Assembly: GCF_014384805.1 (NCBI RefSeq)
Contig: NZ_JACRSS010000003.1
Location: 248,001 to 312,000, forward strand
Length of the DNA stretch: 64,000 bases
Direction of reading: 5' to 3'
Origin: Guopingia tenuis
GTDB lineage: Bacteria; Bacillota; Clostridia; Christensenellales; Christensenellaceae
This document shows positions 25,238 through 32,635 of the stretch, piece by piece; the stretch's first letter is position 1, and every line of letters begins with the position of its first letter. Position numbers and translations under genes: made by a program. The notes under the pieces are model-generated. The model ran no database searches and was not told the origin of the DNA. It saw nothing but the letters and a program-made list of their open reading frames with translations.

Positions 25238-25259
25238 TTTTTTATCAGGGAGGATTGCC

Positions 25260-25508
25260 ATGAAAGGTTTAATTTTGCAAAATGTAAGTTTACAAACGAA
25301 TCTGAGAAGATTACGGGCGTCTGCCGGACTTTCCCAAAGAGAGTTGACAGCTAAAATGAATTTGCTCGGAAGTACTATCGATAGAAATACTTATACGAAA
25401 ATTGAATTAGGTACACGCAATATTAAAGTAACAGATTTGGTCGCATTGCAGCAGATCTATAAAGTAGATTTTGGTGAGTTTTTCAAAGGCATCGCCCCTC
25501 ACGAATGA
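25260..25508 (+). CDS. Small XRE-family regulator, left module (82 aa)
   Basis: A single HTH_3 domain fills the protein: NLRRLRASAGLSQRELTAKM, then the recognition region NLLGSTIDRNTYTKIELG, and the tail QQIYKVDFGEFFKGIAPHE. The ATG at 25260 follows GGGAGG by 7 nt. Its C-terminal 35 residues are nearly the same as in the right-module regulator, whereas the HTH and recognition helix differ strongly, matching the different operators. Probable autorepressor of the divergent pair. Confidence 0.85.
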   Translation: MKGLILQNVSLQTNLRRLRASAGLSQRELTAKMNLLGSTIDRNTYTKIELGTRNIKVTDLVALQQIYKVDFGEFFKGIAPHE

Positions 25509-25530
25509 TCGGATTGCCGCCCAAACCTCA

Positions 25531-25600
25531 CCCCGCAGATGCGAAAGCATCTGCCCAAAGGTTTTTGGGGTGCGGGGGATTTTTTTAAAAATCCCCTGCG
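25531..25600. repeat. Two-hairpin palindromic repeat, inner left unit 1
   Basis: GCAGATGC-GAAA-GCATCTGC (25535-25554), a CCAAAGGTTTTTGG spacer, then GGGGATTTTT-TT-AAAAATCCCC (25575-25596). Flanking CCCCGCA and TGCGGGG can pair around the first hairpin. Confidence 0.85.
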
Positions 25601-25706
25601 GTCTTCCTGCGGCATTAACCGAAAAACGATAGAAAGTGCCGGCCGCTTTCCGGCTTCCTTGCCATGCCGCTCTTTCCCGCAGACGAGTGGCGCCGTCTAA
25701 GCCCCA

Positions 25707-25776
25707 CCCTGCAGATGCGGAAGCATCTGCCCAAAAGTTTTTGGGGTGCGGGGGATTTTTCAAAAATCCCCTGCGA
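25707..25776. repeat. Two-hairpin palindromic repeat, inner left unit 2
   Basis: GCAGATGC-GGAA-GCATCTGC (25711-25730) and GGGGATTTTT-C-AAAAATCCCC (25751-25771). About 175 nt from unit 1 with a conserved spacer containing GACGAGTGGCGCCG, which is also present between the two inner units of the right module. Confidence 0.85.
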
Positions 25777-25812
25777 CCTTCCCGCGCCCATCTTCTCCAT
25801 TTTTTCTTTTGC

Positions 25813-25840
25813 AAAAAAACGGGGCGCATTTCTGCGCCCC
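25813..25840 (-). terminator. Intrinsic terminator of frlD
   Basis: GGGGCGCA-GAAA-TGCGCCCC hairpin followed by G and seven T on the minus strand, 14 nt after the frlD stop. The left module ends just beyond it. Confidence 0.85.
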
Positions 25841-25853
25841 GCCGCGGTTTATC

Positions 25854-26684
25854 CTATTCCAAATACCCCTTCAGCGGCGCGGGATATCCGATGCCGCCAT
25901 AGTGAGTGCAGGTTTCGGCCGCCCGGTCGGCGGCAAAGGAAAGCGCCTGCTCCATGCTGCCCGAGCGGCTGTATTCCGTCAAAAAGCCGGCGATAAAGGA
26001 ATCGCCCGCGCCCATCGTATCCACGACCTGCACCTTGCGGACGGGCTGTTCAAATATCTGCCCGTTTCGAGAAAAAACAGCCGGTTGGCCGCCCCGGGTC
26101 ACGCCGACGATTTCGCAGCCCAGCGCATGGGCCCGGCGGATAAGATCGTGAATTTCCGCCTCCTCCATATGGGAACCGGAGAAGAAGGCATAGCGGATAT
26201 AGGGGCAGACCTGCTCCATATACTGGGGAGTATGGATATCCGAAAAGTCAAAGGAAATATCGCATTGCTCCCGGATGCGGGGAAGCTCGGTCTCCAAAAA
26301 GGAATAACAACTGGTGTGGCAGAGATCAAACCCAGCCATATAGTCCCAGTCCGGCTGGATAAACTTGAGGGAAACAACGTTTTGGCAGGTATAGAAAAAT
26401 TTCTTGCTGAACAGCCGGTCTCCCTCCGGGCTCAGCGTGATGATGGGCTGCCCGGAGACGCCGTAAAACCGGCGGCAACGAGAAATATCCACATTTTCTT
26501 TGCGCAGCACGCGGCGGATATGGGCGGCCTTGTCGTCGTCGCCGAAGATCCCCAGATAGGCCACCTGCCCGATGCCGTTCCGCCGGCAGTTCACCGCCAC
26601 ATTGACGGCATTTCCGCCGGGATAGAATTTCCGCTGGTATAGATAACAGTCGGCCACGTTGTCGCCGATACAGAGTAGACGCAT
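25854..26684 (-). CDS. frlD: PfkB-family kinase, fructoselysine 6-kinase type
   Basis: Phosphorylates fructoselysine (an Amadori product) at C6 in the cytoplasm. PfkB signatures: FYPGGNAVNVAVNCRRNG near residue 20-37 and the C-terminal VVDTMGAGDSFIAGFL with the catalytic Asp. FDFSD and the terminal THYGGIGYP resemble E. coli FrlD. 276 residues. AAGGAGAAGG precedes the ATG. It follows the frlB-like gene by 200 nt that hold two terminator-like hairpins, so the kinase may be expressed at a lower level. Confidence 0.82.
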   Translation of the reverse strand: MRLLCIGDNVADCYLYQRKFYPGGNAVNVAVNCRRNGIGQVAYLGIFGDDDKAAHIRRVLRKENVDISRCRRFYGVSGQPIITLSPEGDRLFSKKFFYTCQNVVSLKFIQPDWDYMAGFDLCHTSCYSFLETELPRIREQCDISFDFSDIHTPQYMEQVCPYIRYAFFSGSHMEEAEIHDLIRRAHALGCEIVGVTRGGQPAVFSRNGQIFEQPVRKVQVVDTMGAGDSFIAGFLTEYSRSGSMEQALSFAADRAAETCTHYGGIGYPAPLKGYLE

Positions 26685-26724
26685 AATCCTTCTCCTTCTT
26701 TTATAAAGCCTGCGGGGGGAACCG

Positions 26725-26752
26725 GAAAGAAAACAGCCTGGATTTTCCAGGC
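26725..26752 (-). terminator. Candidate attenuator just upstream of frlD
   Basis: GCCTGGA-AAA-TCCAGGC hairpin (26736-26752) followed on the minus strand by TGTTTTCTTT. It lies 41 nt before the frlD start. It may be a second terminator or a conditional attenuator. Confidence 0.55.
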
Positions 26753-26826
26753 CGATCCCCCTGATCCTCGGCGGGAAATCTCCTGCCTGTGCTGCGGCCG
26801 CGCCCCTCCCGGCTGTTTTTTCCTAC

Positions 26827-26862
26827 AAAAGAGCGCCGCCGGAAGTGTTTTTCCGCCGGCGC
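26827..26862 (-). terminator. Intrinsic terminator after frlB
   Basis: Near-perfect GCGCCGGCGGAA/TTCCGGCGGCGC stem (26833-26862) followed by TCTTTTGT on the minus strand, 24 nt after the frlB stop. It separates frlB from frlD. Confidence 0.75.
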
Positions 26863-26885
26863 CCATGATATCTCTGGAACCGCTT

Positions 26886-27878
26886 TTAGTATTCCATTCT
26901 CCACATATACCGCCGCACCGTGAACATATGGCCGCGATAGTCTGCCAGCCAGGAGGCATGCAGCCGCAGAACCGCCGTAAGGACGATGTTGGCATAGTAT
27001 ACCTTACTGGTTTCCGCCATATCCATCATATCGAATTCCGCGCAGTCGATGGTCAGCACGTCATCGCAGAACTTGCGGCAGAAGGCCTCCGCCCGCTCGT
27101 CCAGATAGCGGCAGTCGTCCACACCCTTGACGATGATGAACGGCGTATCGAAATCCGTCATTTCAAAGGGGCCATGGAAATATTCGCCGGAATGGATGGC
27201 CTGGGATTTGAGCCACTGCATCTCCATCATGAGGCACATGGAATAGATATAGACCGCGCCATAGCTGCTGCCGCTGGCCATGGTGTAGTATACGCCGTCG
27301 AAACGCTTGTGGGCTCGGGCATAGTTGTTGGCTCTCTGATCCCAATCTTTGCGGTTTTTCGCCACGACAGCGCCCACCTTATGGATATCCTCCATCGCCT
27401 TTTCATATTTTGCGGCTTCCTCGCCGTTGAATTCCTTCAAAAGGCCGAACATGAAATAATAAAGGGAGGCTTCCTTACCATCGGACATATCGATATCGTC
27501 GCCCCATTCATAGTGGAAGGAGATATCCGCTTCCTTTTCCAGGGGAGCGCCCGCCGCCGCGATATCCATAAAGGAGATGACCAGCGCGCCCTTCTCCCGG
27601 GCCAGCTTTGTGGCCGCCACGGTCTCGGGAGTGGAGCCGGAATGCGAACAGGTCACGACTACGCTTTCTTCGCCAAGCGATTTGGGGGTTGCATAGTTAA
27701 ATTCATTGGCCGTGATCGCCGTTGTGGGCATTTCGGTTTCCCGGTTTAAATAAAACTCCACCGGCTTGAACACGGCAAAAGATGCGCCGCATCCGACAAG
27801 ATAGACATGGTTGATGGTTTTTTTCTCCTCCACAGCATGGATCGCTGCCTGGATCTCCGCCATACGTTCTTTTTTCAT
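26886..27878 (-). CDS. frlB: SIS-domain fructoselysine-6-phosphate deglycase
   Basis: Splits fructoselysine-6-P into glucose-6-P and lysine. Two SIS sugar-phosphate isomerase domains are visible: YLVGCGASFAVFKPVEFYLNR (about 25-45) and the phosphate loop TCSHSGSTPETVAA. HSGEYFHGPFEMTD and the C-terminal TVRRYMWRMEY are characteristic of FrlB-type deglycases rather than GlmS. 330 residues. GGGAGG precedes the ATG at 27878 and a consensus promoter lies upstream. With frlD it completes the two-enzyme pathway; no transporter is in the window. Confidence 0.83.
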   Translation of the reverse strand: MKKERMAEIQAAIHAVEEKKTINHVYLVGCGASFAVFKPVEFYLNRETEMPTTAITANEFNYATPKSLGEESVVVTCSHSGSTPETVAATKLAREKGALVISFMDIAAAGAPLEKEADISFHYEWGDDIDMSDGKEASLYYFMFGLLKEFNGEEAAKYEKAMEDIHKVGAVVAKNRKDWDQRANNYARAHKRFDGVYYTMASGSSYGAVYIYSMCLMMEMQWLKSQAIHSGEYFHGPFEMTDFDTPFIIVKGVDDCRYLDERAEAFCRKFCDDVLTIDCAEFDMMDMAETSKVYYANIVLTAVLRLHASWLADYRGHMFTVRRYMWRMEY

Positions 27879-27939
27879 GAGTACCTCCCAAAATTTGAAT
27901 TCATTCCTTATGTAATTTTTCCCTTCACTTGACACCCTC

Positions 27940-27967
27940 ATTATATCGGAGCCAGGAAACTTGTCAA
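27940..27967 (-). promoter_or_regulatory. Consensus sigma-A promoter of frlB
   Basis: TTGACA (27962-27967), 16-nt spacer and TATAAT (27940-27945) on the minus strand; both boxes match consensus at all six positions. About 62 nt upstream of the frlB start. Confidence 0.85.
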
Positions 27968-28246
27968 CCCCTTTTCCATAAAGCCGGACAAACCGCCGGA
28001 AATATATTTTATCGTTCATACTGGTTCCTTGCCGCGCCGGAATATTCCCGGGCAGGTCAATTGAAGGCAGAATTATTTTTAGCAGAAGATTATTCTTTCT
28101 TACAGCTCTGTTCTCCAGCAGGGCCGAATTCACCGCCCCGGATTCTCCGGCAAATCCAGTATCCTTTGTTTTGCAGAAGCGGAGAGAAAATCCTTTTCTT
28201 TGCCGGATATTCCCCATTTTTCTGTGGATTTTCCCTCTCTCCTTCC
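27968..28246. other. Intergenic stretch with no recognised feature
   Basis: Between the divergent frlB and feo promoters. Open frames cross it on both strands but lack ribosome binding sites and family resemblance. AT-rich patches are present; no clear operator or hairpin was found. Confidence 0.6.
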
Positions 28247-28292
28247 TTGACAGGCGCGAGGCCAAACTATAGACTATTATTAAGATATAATA
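28247..28292 (+). promoter_or_regulatory. feo promoter region with a perfect AT-rich dyad
   Basis: TTGACA at 28247-28252 with TATAGA 15 nt downstream (28268-28273), and a second -10-like TATAAT at 28286-28291. The latter overlaps a perfect 18-bp dyad TATTATTAAGATATAATA (28275-28292). Position and symmetry suggest a metal-dependent repressor site of the Fur or DtxR/MntR type; it does not closely match the Fur 7-1-7 box. Confidence 0.5.
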
Positions 28293-28326
28293 AAAGTATG
28301 AATCTGCATATAAACGAGGTATATTC

Positions 28327-28563
28327 ATGACGTTAGACGATTTGCATATGGGAAAGAGCGGCGTAATTTTAACCGTTGGCGGCGAGGGTGCGCTGCGCCG
28401 GCGGCTTCTCGATATGGGGCTTACGCCAAAAACCCATGTTTTTGTCCGCAAGGTAGCGCCGCTGGGCGACCCCATCGAGGTATGCCTTCGGGGATATGAA
28501 CTGACGCTCCGCAAGGACGACGCCCGTAAAATTGAGGTATGTCCGGAGGAGGACGCGCAATGA
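28327..28563 (+). CDS. feoA: Ferrous iron transport protein A
   Basis: A 78-residue SH3-like cytoplasmic accessory of the Fe(II) transporter. The family core LRRRLLDMGLTPKT, VRKVAPLGDPIEV and LRGYELTLRKDDA is complete. GAGG lies about 9 nt before the ATG. Its stop overlaps the feoB start (ATGA), so translation is coupled. Confidence 0.93.
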   Translation: MTLDDLHMGKSGVILTVGGEGALRRRLLDMGLTPKTHVFVRKVAPLGDPIEVCLRGYELTLRKDDARKIEVCPEEDAQ

Positions 28564-30563
28564 TCTTTGCTCTCATCGGAAACCAGAACTGCGGCAAGAC
28601 GACCCTTTTTAACCAGCTCACCGGCAGTAACCAGCATGTGGGAAACTTCCCGGGCGTCACGGTGGAGCGCAAGGAGGGCGTCATCAAAAAGCACCCGGAT
28701 ATGATCGTGGTGGATCTGCCGGGGATTTATTCCCTCTCTCCCTATACGTCGGAAGAGGTTGTCACCCGGGATTTTCTTTTGAAGGATAAGCCCGACGGCA
28801 TCATCAATATTGTGGACGCCACCAACATCGAGCGGAATCTCTATCTTTCCCTGCAGCTTATGGAGCTGAATATTCCCATGGTGCTGGCCCTCAACATGAT
28901 GGACGAGGTTCGGGCAAACAATGGCTCCATCGATATCAGGCAGCTGTCCGAAGAACTGGGCGTGCCCTGCGTTCCCATTTCAGCCAGCAAAAACGAAGGA
29001 ATTCACGAGCTGATCCACAAGGCAAGGGACATCGCAAAAGAGAAAATTCCGCCCCGGCGGCAGGATTTCTGCCGCGGCCCGGTGCATAAAGCCATCCATG
29101 CCCTGGCCCATCTGATTGAGGACCACGCCGAGGCCATCGGCGTCCCGCCGCGATTTGCCGCGACAAAGCTGGTGGAGGGCGACGAGCCCACCATCAATGC
29201 CCTGAAAATCAACGAAAACGAAAAGGATATCATCGGCCATGTGGTGAAGGAAATGGAGACCGAGCTGGGAACCGACCGGGAGGCCGCCCTCGCCGACATG
29301 CGCTATGAATTTATCGAAGGGGTATGTAAAAAAGCCGTTCACAAGGCCGAGCAGACGAGGGAACAGGCCAGATCCATCAAGCTAGATCGGATTCTCACCC
29401 ACAAAATCTGGTCCATCCCCATTTTTTTGGGCATCATGTTCACGATTTTCTGGCTCACCTTCGGCGTCATCGGCTCCACCCTGAGCGATTGGTTCGCCGA
29501 GGGGATTTCCTGGTTCACCGCCGTGGTGGATGGATGGCTTACGGCCGGCGGCGTCAACGCCACCATCCATTCCCTGATCATCGATGGGATTTTTGCCGGC
29601 GTGGGCAGCGTTCTCTCCTTCCTGCCCATCATCGTGGTGCTGTTCTTCTTCCTGTCTCTGTTGGAGGACAGCGGCTATATGGCCCGGGTGGCCTTCATCA
29701 TGGATAAGCTGCTGCGAAAAATCGGCCTTTCGGGGCGTTCCTTCGTCCCCATGCTCATCGGATTCGGCTGTTCGGTTCCCGCCATCATGGCGACCCGGAC
29801 GCTGGCCAGCGAGCGAGACCGCCGCATGACCATCCTCTTGACGCCCTTCATGTCGTGCAGCGCCAAGCTGCCGATCTATGCCGTGTTTACCATGGCTTTT
29901 TTCAAGGAAAATCAGGCGTTTGTGATGATCGGGCTCTATGTTTTCGGCATACTCATGGGGATTCTCTCGGGGCTTCTGTTTAAAAAGACGCTGTTCCGGG
30001 GCGAGCCGGTGCCCTTTGTTATGGAACTGCCGGCCTATCGCCTGCCTTCGGCTAAAAATGTGACGCTGCATATGTGGGAGAAGGCCAAGGACTTCATCAA
30101 AAAAGCATTTACCATCATCTTCATCGCCACTCTTGTCATCTGGTTCCTCCAGAGCTTTGATTTCCGGTTCAATCTGGTGAGTGACAGCTCGACCAGTATG
30201 CTGGCCGCCATCGGGCGCTTCCTGTCCCCCATTTTTGCCCCCCTGGGCTTTGCGGACTGGCGGGCCTCCACAGCGCTCATCACCGGGCTTACAGCCAAAG
30301 AAGCCGTGGTCAGCACCTTCGGCGTGCTCTTCGGCGTGACCCAGGCAGAGCTGCCCGCGGCGCTGGGACAGATTTTCACGCCCCTGGCGGCGCTTTCTTT
30401 CCTGGCTTTCACGCTGCTCTATACGCCCTGCGTGGCCGCCATCAACGCCGCCCGGCAGGAGCTTGGAAGCTGGAAAGCCACGGCCGGGCTGATCGTCTAT
30501 CAGCTGGTCATCGCCTGGATCGCGGCCTTTGCCGTCTATCATATCGGGCTGCTGTTCGTGTAG
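28560..30563 (+). CDS. feoB: Ferrous iron transporter B
   Basis: A 667-residue membrane Fe(II) uptake protein. The N-terminal G domain shows G1 GNQNCGKTT (8-16), G3 DLPG, G4 NMMD and a G5-like SASK. A helical spacer follows to about 265, then the Gate/Core membrane part with FFLSLLEDSGYMARVAF and GFGCSVPAIMATR. The start at 28560 has GGAGGAGG upstream and overlaps feoA. The third gene of the unit is the small Cys-rich membrane peptide. Confidence 0.96.
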   Translation: MIFALIGNQNCGKTTLFNQLTGSNQHVGNFPGVTVERKEGVIKKHPDMIVVDLPGIYSLSPYTSEEVVTRDFLLKDKPDGIINIVDATNIERNLYLSLQLMELNIPMVLALNMMDEVRANNGSIDIRQLSEELGVPCVPISASKNEGIHELIHKARDIAKEKIPPRRQDFCRGPVHKAIHALAHLIEDHAEAIGVPPRFAATKLVEGDEPTINALKINENEKDIIGHVVKEMETELGTDREAALADMRYEFIEGVCKKAVHKAEQTREQARSIKLDRILTHKIWSIPIFLGIMFTIFWLTFGVIGSTLSDWFAEGISWFTAVVDGWLTAGGVNATIHSLIIDGIFAGVGSVLSFLPIIVVLFFFLSLLEDSGYMARVAFIMDKLLRKIGLSGRSFVPMLIGFGCSVPAIMATRTLASERDRRMTILLTPFMSCSAKLPIYAVFTMAFFKENQAFVMIGLYVFGILMGILSGLLFKKTLFRGEPVPFVMELPAYRLPSAKNVTLHMWEKAKDFIKKAFTIIFIATLVIWFLQSFDFRFNLVSDSSTSMLAAIGRFLSPIFAPLGFADWRASTALITGLTAKEAVVSTFGVLFGVTQAELPAALGQIFTPLAALSFLAFTLLYTPCVAAINAARQELGSWKATAGLIVYQLVIAWIAAFAVYHIGLLFV

Positions 30564-30572
30564 GTGAAGCAT

Positions 30573-30749
30573 ATGAATGCAATCGATATTTTCCTTCTGG
30601 CGGGTATCGCTGTCTGCCTGGGCTTGGCTTGGCATTACCGTAAAAGCGGACGCTGCTGCGGCGACTGTGAAAAATGTCAGAAAAAGGACAAATGTACGAA
30701 ACCGGAAAATCCCCATGACAGCGGGGATACTTCCGGCAGTGAAAAATAG
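30573..30749 (+). CDS. FeoB-associated Cys-rich membrane peptide (58 aa)
   Basis: One N-terminal transmembrane helix (about 2-20) is followed by a short cytoplasmic tail with CCGDCEKCQKKDKC, the pattern of the FeoB_associated family found behind feoB in Firmicutes. Clustered cysteines suggest metal handling. ATG 30573 follows AGGTGA; a GTG at 30564 directly after the feoB stop is an alternative. Confidence 0.82.
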   Translation: MNAIDIFLLAGIAVCLGLAWHYRKSGRCCGDCEKCQKKDKCTKPENPHDSGDTSGSEK

Positions 30750-30752
30750 ACA

Positions 30753-30781
30753 TTGACAGTTTTTTGTTTATATTGTATGCT
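30753..30781 (+). promoter_or_regulatory. Sigma-A promoter of the aldolase gene
   Basis: TTGACA (30753-30758), 17-nt spacer, TATGCT (30776-30781). It begins 4 nt after the feo unit ends, so the aldolase is probably a separate unit. Confidence 0.65.
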
Positions 30782-30833
30782 GTTTTTGTGAATTAGTCAC
30801 AAAATAGACTCTATAAAAAGGAAGGTTTTTCCC

Positions 30834-31511
30834 ATGCGTTACATGATCGACACCGCTAACATTGAAGAGATCAAAGACATCATCGAGTTCTTTCCCATCG
30901 AGGGCGTGACCACCAACCCCACGCTGGTTTCCAAGGAAAAGATGGATTTCAAAACCCTGGTTACCGGCATCCGGGACGTGATCGGCCCCGACCGCGTATT
31001 TTTTGTGCAGCTCAGAGGCGACACCGCCGAGGAAATGATTGAGGAGGCCCGGGCGCTGAAAAAGCTCATCGGCGACAACTATGTGGCCAAAATCCCCATG
31101 GGCCGGGCGGGCCTCAAGGCCGTGATGACCCTTTCCAAGGAGATGCCCTGCTGCGTGACCGCGATCTGCTCCCGGCAGCAGGCTATGCTGGCGGCCCGGG
31201 CAGGAGCCAGCTTTGTTGCGCCTTATGTCAACCGTCTGGACAACATCGGCGCGGGCGGCGTGGAAATTGCCTGCGATATCGCCGGAATGCTTGACCATTA
31301 TGGCCTGCCCTGCGAGGTCGTTGGCGCCAGCTTCAAGAATGTCGATCAGGTGCAGGAATGCGCCATGGGCGGTTGCCATGTGGTGACCCTGAAGGCCGAA
31401 ATGTTCGACATGCTGGCGGGCCATCCGCTGACGGATTCTGGCATTGCCGGGTTCGACAAGGACTGGAAGGCGTTCTACGGCGAGAACAAAATCCTCGATC
31501 TGCTGAAGTAA
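30834..31511 (+). CDS. fsa: Transaldolase-like fructose-6-phosphate aldolase
   Basis: A 225-residue TIM-barrel class I aldolase of the FSA/TalC/MipB type. Start MIDTANIEEIKD, GVTTNPTLVSKE, the Schiff-base lysine in NYVAKIPMG, and AGASFVAPYVNRLDN are all characteristic. It either cleaves fructose-6-P or acts as a short transaldolase; sequence alone does not decide. AAGGAAGG precedes the ATG, and the gene ends 16 nt before an intrinsic terminator, beyond which the right module starts. Confidence 0.9.
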   Translation: MRYMIDTANIEEIKDIIEFFPIEGVTTNPTLVSKEKMDFKTLVTGIRDVIGPDRVFFVQLRGDTAEEMIEEARALKKLIGDNYVAKIPMGRAGLKAVMTLSKEMPCCVTAICSRQQAMLAARAGASFVAPYVNRLDNIGAGGVEIACDIAGMLDHYGLPCEVVGASFKNVDQVQECAMGGCHVVTLKAEMFDMLAGHPLTDSGIAGFDKDWKAFYGENKILDLLK

Positions 31512-31526
31512 TCTTCTGCACCGCTG

Positions 31527-31555
31527 CGGCACGGAGCATTCCGTGCCGTTTTTTT
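31527..31555 (+). terminator. Intrinsic terminator of fsa
   Basis: CGGCACGGA-GCAT-TCCGTGCCG perfect nine-pair stem followed by seven T. Confidence 0.9.
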
Positions 31556-31574
31556 GTTTAAGGCCGCGGGAAGG

Positions 31575-31645
31575 CCGCAGGGGATTTTTAAAAAAATCCC
31601 CCGCACCCCAAAAATCTTTGGGCAGATGCTTTCGCATCTGCGGGA
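31575..31645. repeat. Two-hairpin palindromic repeat, inner right unit 1
   Basis: GGGGATTTTT-AA-AAAAATCCCC (31580-31601) then GCAGATGC-TTTC-GCATCTGC (31622-31641); inverted orientation relative to the left inner units. Confidence 0.85.
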
Positions 31646-31750
31646 TGGGGATTGCGCGGCGCCACTCGTCTGCGGGAAAAAGCGGCATGGCAAGGAAGCC
31701 GGAAAGCGGCCGGCATTTTCTGCTGTTTTCTGTTTAAGGCTACGGGAAGG

Positions 31751-31820
31751 CCGCAGGGGATTTTTGAAAAAATCCCCCGCACCCCAAAAACGGGCAGATG
31801 CTTTCGCATCTGCGGGGCAG
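31751..31820. repeat. Two-hairpin palindromic repeat, inner right unit 2
   Basis: GGGGATTTTT-GA-AAAAATCCCC (about 31756-31777) and GCAGATGC-TTTC-GCATCTGC (31794-31813). It ends 6 nt from the XRE stop codon. Confidence 0.85.
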
Positions 31821-31825
31821 TCCGG

Positions 31826-32071
31826 TCATTCTTGGGGCGCGATACCCTTGAAAAATTCACCAAAGTCTACTTTATAGATTTGCTGCAAAATTATAAGATC
31901 AGAAATTTTGATATTGCGAGTACCTAATTCAATCATGGAATAAGCACTGCGAGAAATAGAGCTACCATAAGTTTGCATCTTATAAACTAAATCGGCCTGA
32001 GAAAGCTTCTTTTGCGTCCGCAGCCTTTTCAAATTATCCCCAAAACTGATGTCTTGTATCAATTTTTCCAT
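31826..32071 (-). CDS. Small XRE-family regulator, right module (81 aa)
   Basis: HTH_3 domain: NLKRLRTQKKLSQADLVYKM, recognition region QTYGSSISRSAYSMIELG, tail QQIYKVDFGEFFKGIAPQE. The ATG at 32071 follows AAGGGAG by 6 nt; a TTG at 32089 is less likely. The tail matches the left-module regulator almost exactly while the DNA-binding part does not. It is divergent from the near-identical 136-aa gene copy and likely represses both promoters through CNAC-ATATA-GTNG sites. Confidence 0.85.
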   Translation of the reverse strand: MEKLIQDISFGDNLKRLRTQKKLSQADLVYKMQTYGSSISRSAYSMIELGTRNIKISDLIILQQIYKVDFGEFFKGIAPQE

Positions 32072-32085
32072 AAAAATCTCCCTTC

Positions 32086-32158
32086 GCAACCATATAGTTG
32101 CAAATTATATCTTGATTATAATAAGGTAAAGATGATATAATGCCACTATATAGTGGCA
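32086..32158. promoter_or_regulatory. Divergent promoters with paired palindromic operators, right module
   Basis: GCAACCATATAGTTGC (32086-32101) and TGCCACTATATAGTGGCA (32141-32158, perfect) share CNAC-YATATA-GTNG. The first covers the start of the XRE transcript, with ATTATA at 32104-32109 as its -10. The second follows TATAAT (32136-32141), which with TTGATT 18 nt upstream drives the 136-aa gene. The sequence is unlike the left-module operators although the geometry is the same. Confidence 0.7.
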
Positions 32159-32182
32159 TTTGAAAAAAGAAAGGAGAAAAAA

Positions 32183-32590
32183 ATGGGAAATAAAGGGAAA
32201 GAGGAAATGAATCTACTCCTGGAAGGGATTTTGAATTTAGAAATGTTATGTATGCCCTATGAGCGGTTTACATATAATGATCTGCTGCGGGAGCTGGAGG
32301 TAGATTATTTTGCGGGATATGAGGAGCTGCTGCCCGTAATGCTGATGACGACGCAGGACCCGGTGATGGAACGGACAGGGCGCCGGATGTTCTTGCAGCT
32401 CTATCGGGAGAGGATGGAACAGGATGGGGCACGGACTGTAGTGGAAAGAACGATATCTCTTCTGCGGGAAGAGCGGAGAAGCTGGCAAAAGCGGATGCAG
32501 TGTGTGCAGAAGGTGCGGGAAAAGGAAAGATTGTTGGCCTTGAAAGAACGGGTTAGAGAAGAGACGGAACAGCCCCCATTTTTGGAATAA
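32183..32590 (+). CDS. Conserved module protein of unknown function, copy 2 (135 aa)
   Basis: Same protein as at 24735-25145 from residue 11 on, with one substitution (ERTISLL). The first ten residues MGNKGKEEMN differ from copy 1. AAAGGAG lies 7 nt before the ATG at 32183; the longer frame from 32153 would start inside the operator palindrome. Predicted helical, with a basic C-terminal coiled coil. No known domain. Possible roles such as an antirepressor, nucleic-acid-binding or host-directed effector are open. Confidence 0.75.
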   Translation: MGNKGKEEMNLLLEGILNLEMLCMPYERFTYNDLLRELEVDYFAGYEELLPVMLMTTQDPVMERTGRRMFLQLYRERMEQDGARTVVERTISLLREERRSWQKRMQCVQKVREKERLLALKERVREETEQPPFLE

Positions 32591-32635
32591 ATATTAAGAA
32601 GATGAATGTTCAAAAAATCGGCCTGTTTCCCTCCC

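Larger units (their letters stand above)
24439..25790. mobile_element. Left copy of a repeated regulator/136-aa-protein module
   Basis: A 1.35 kb unit in inverted orientation to the copy at 31562-32752. From the outer end: GCCGCCGCGGATATTGTC, two hairpin repeats, the 136-aa gene (minus), a divergent control region, a small XRE gene (plus), and two more hairpin repeats. The outer 0.7 kb is nearly identical to the right copy except for about 120 extra nt that duplicate one hairpin repeat. No transposase is inside. It begins 17 nt after the spoVAF stop and ends just before the frlD terminator. Calling it mobile is inference from the duplication. Confidence 0.6.

Noticed and set aside
27929..28330. 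133-codon plus-strand frame between frlB and feoA
   Set aside because: It crosses the feo promoter and dyad, has no ribosome binding site and an unlikely composition.
31588..31863. Apparent proteins across the hairpin repeats (also 25407-25829, 24388-24639)
   Set aside because: They are translations of the palindromic repeats in several frames on both strands, without ribosome binding sites.
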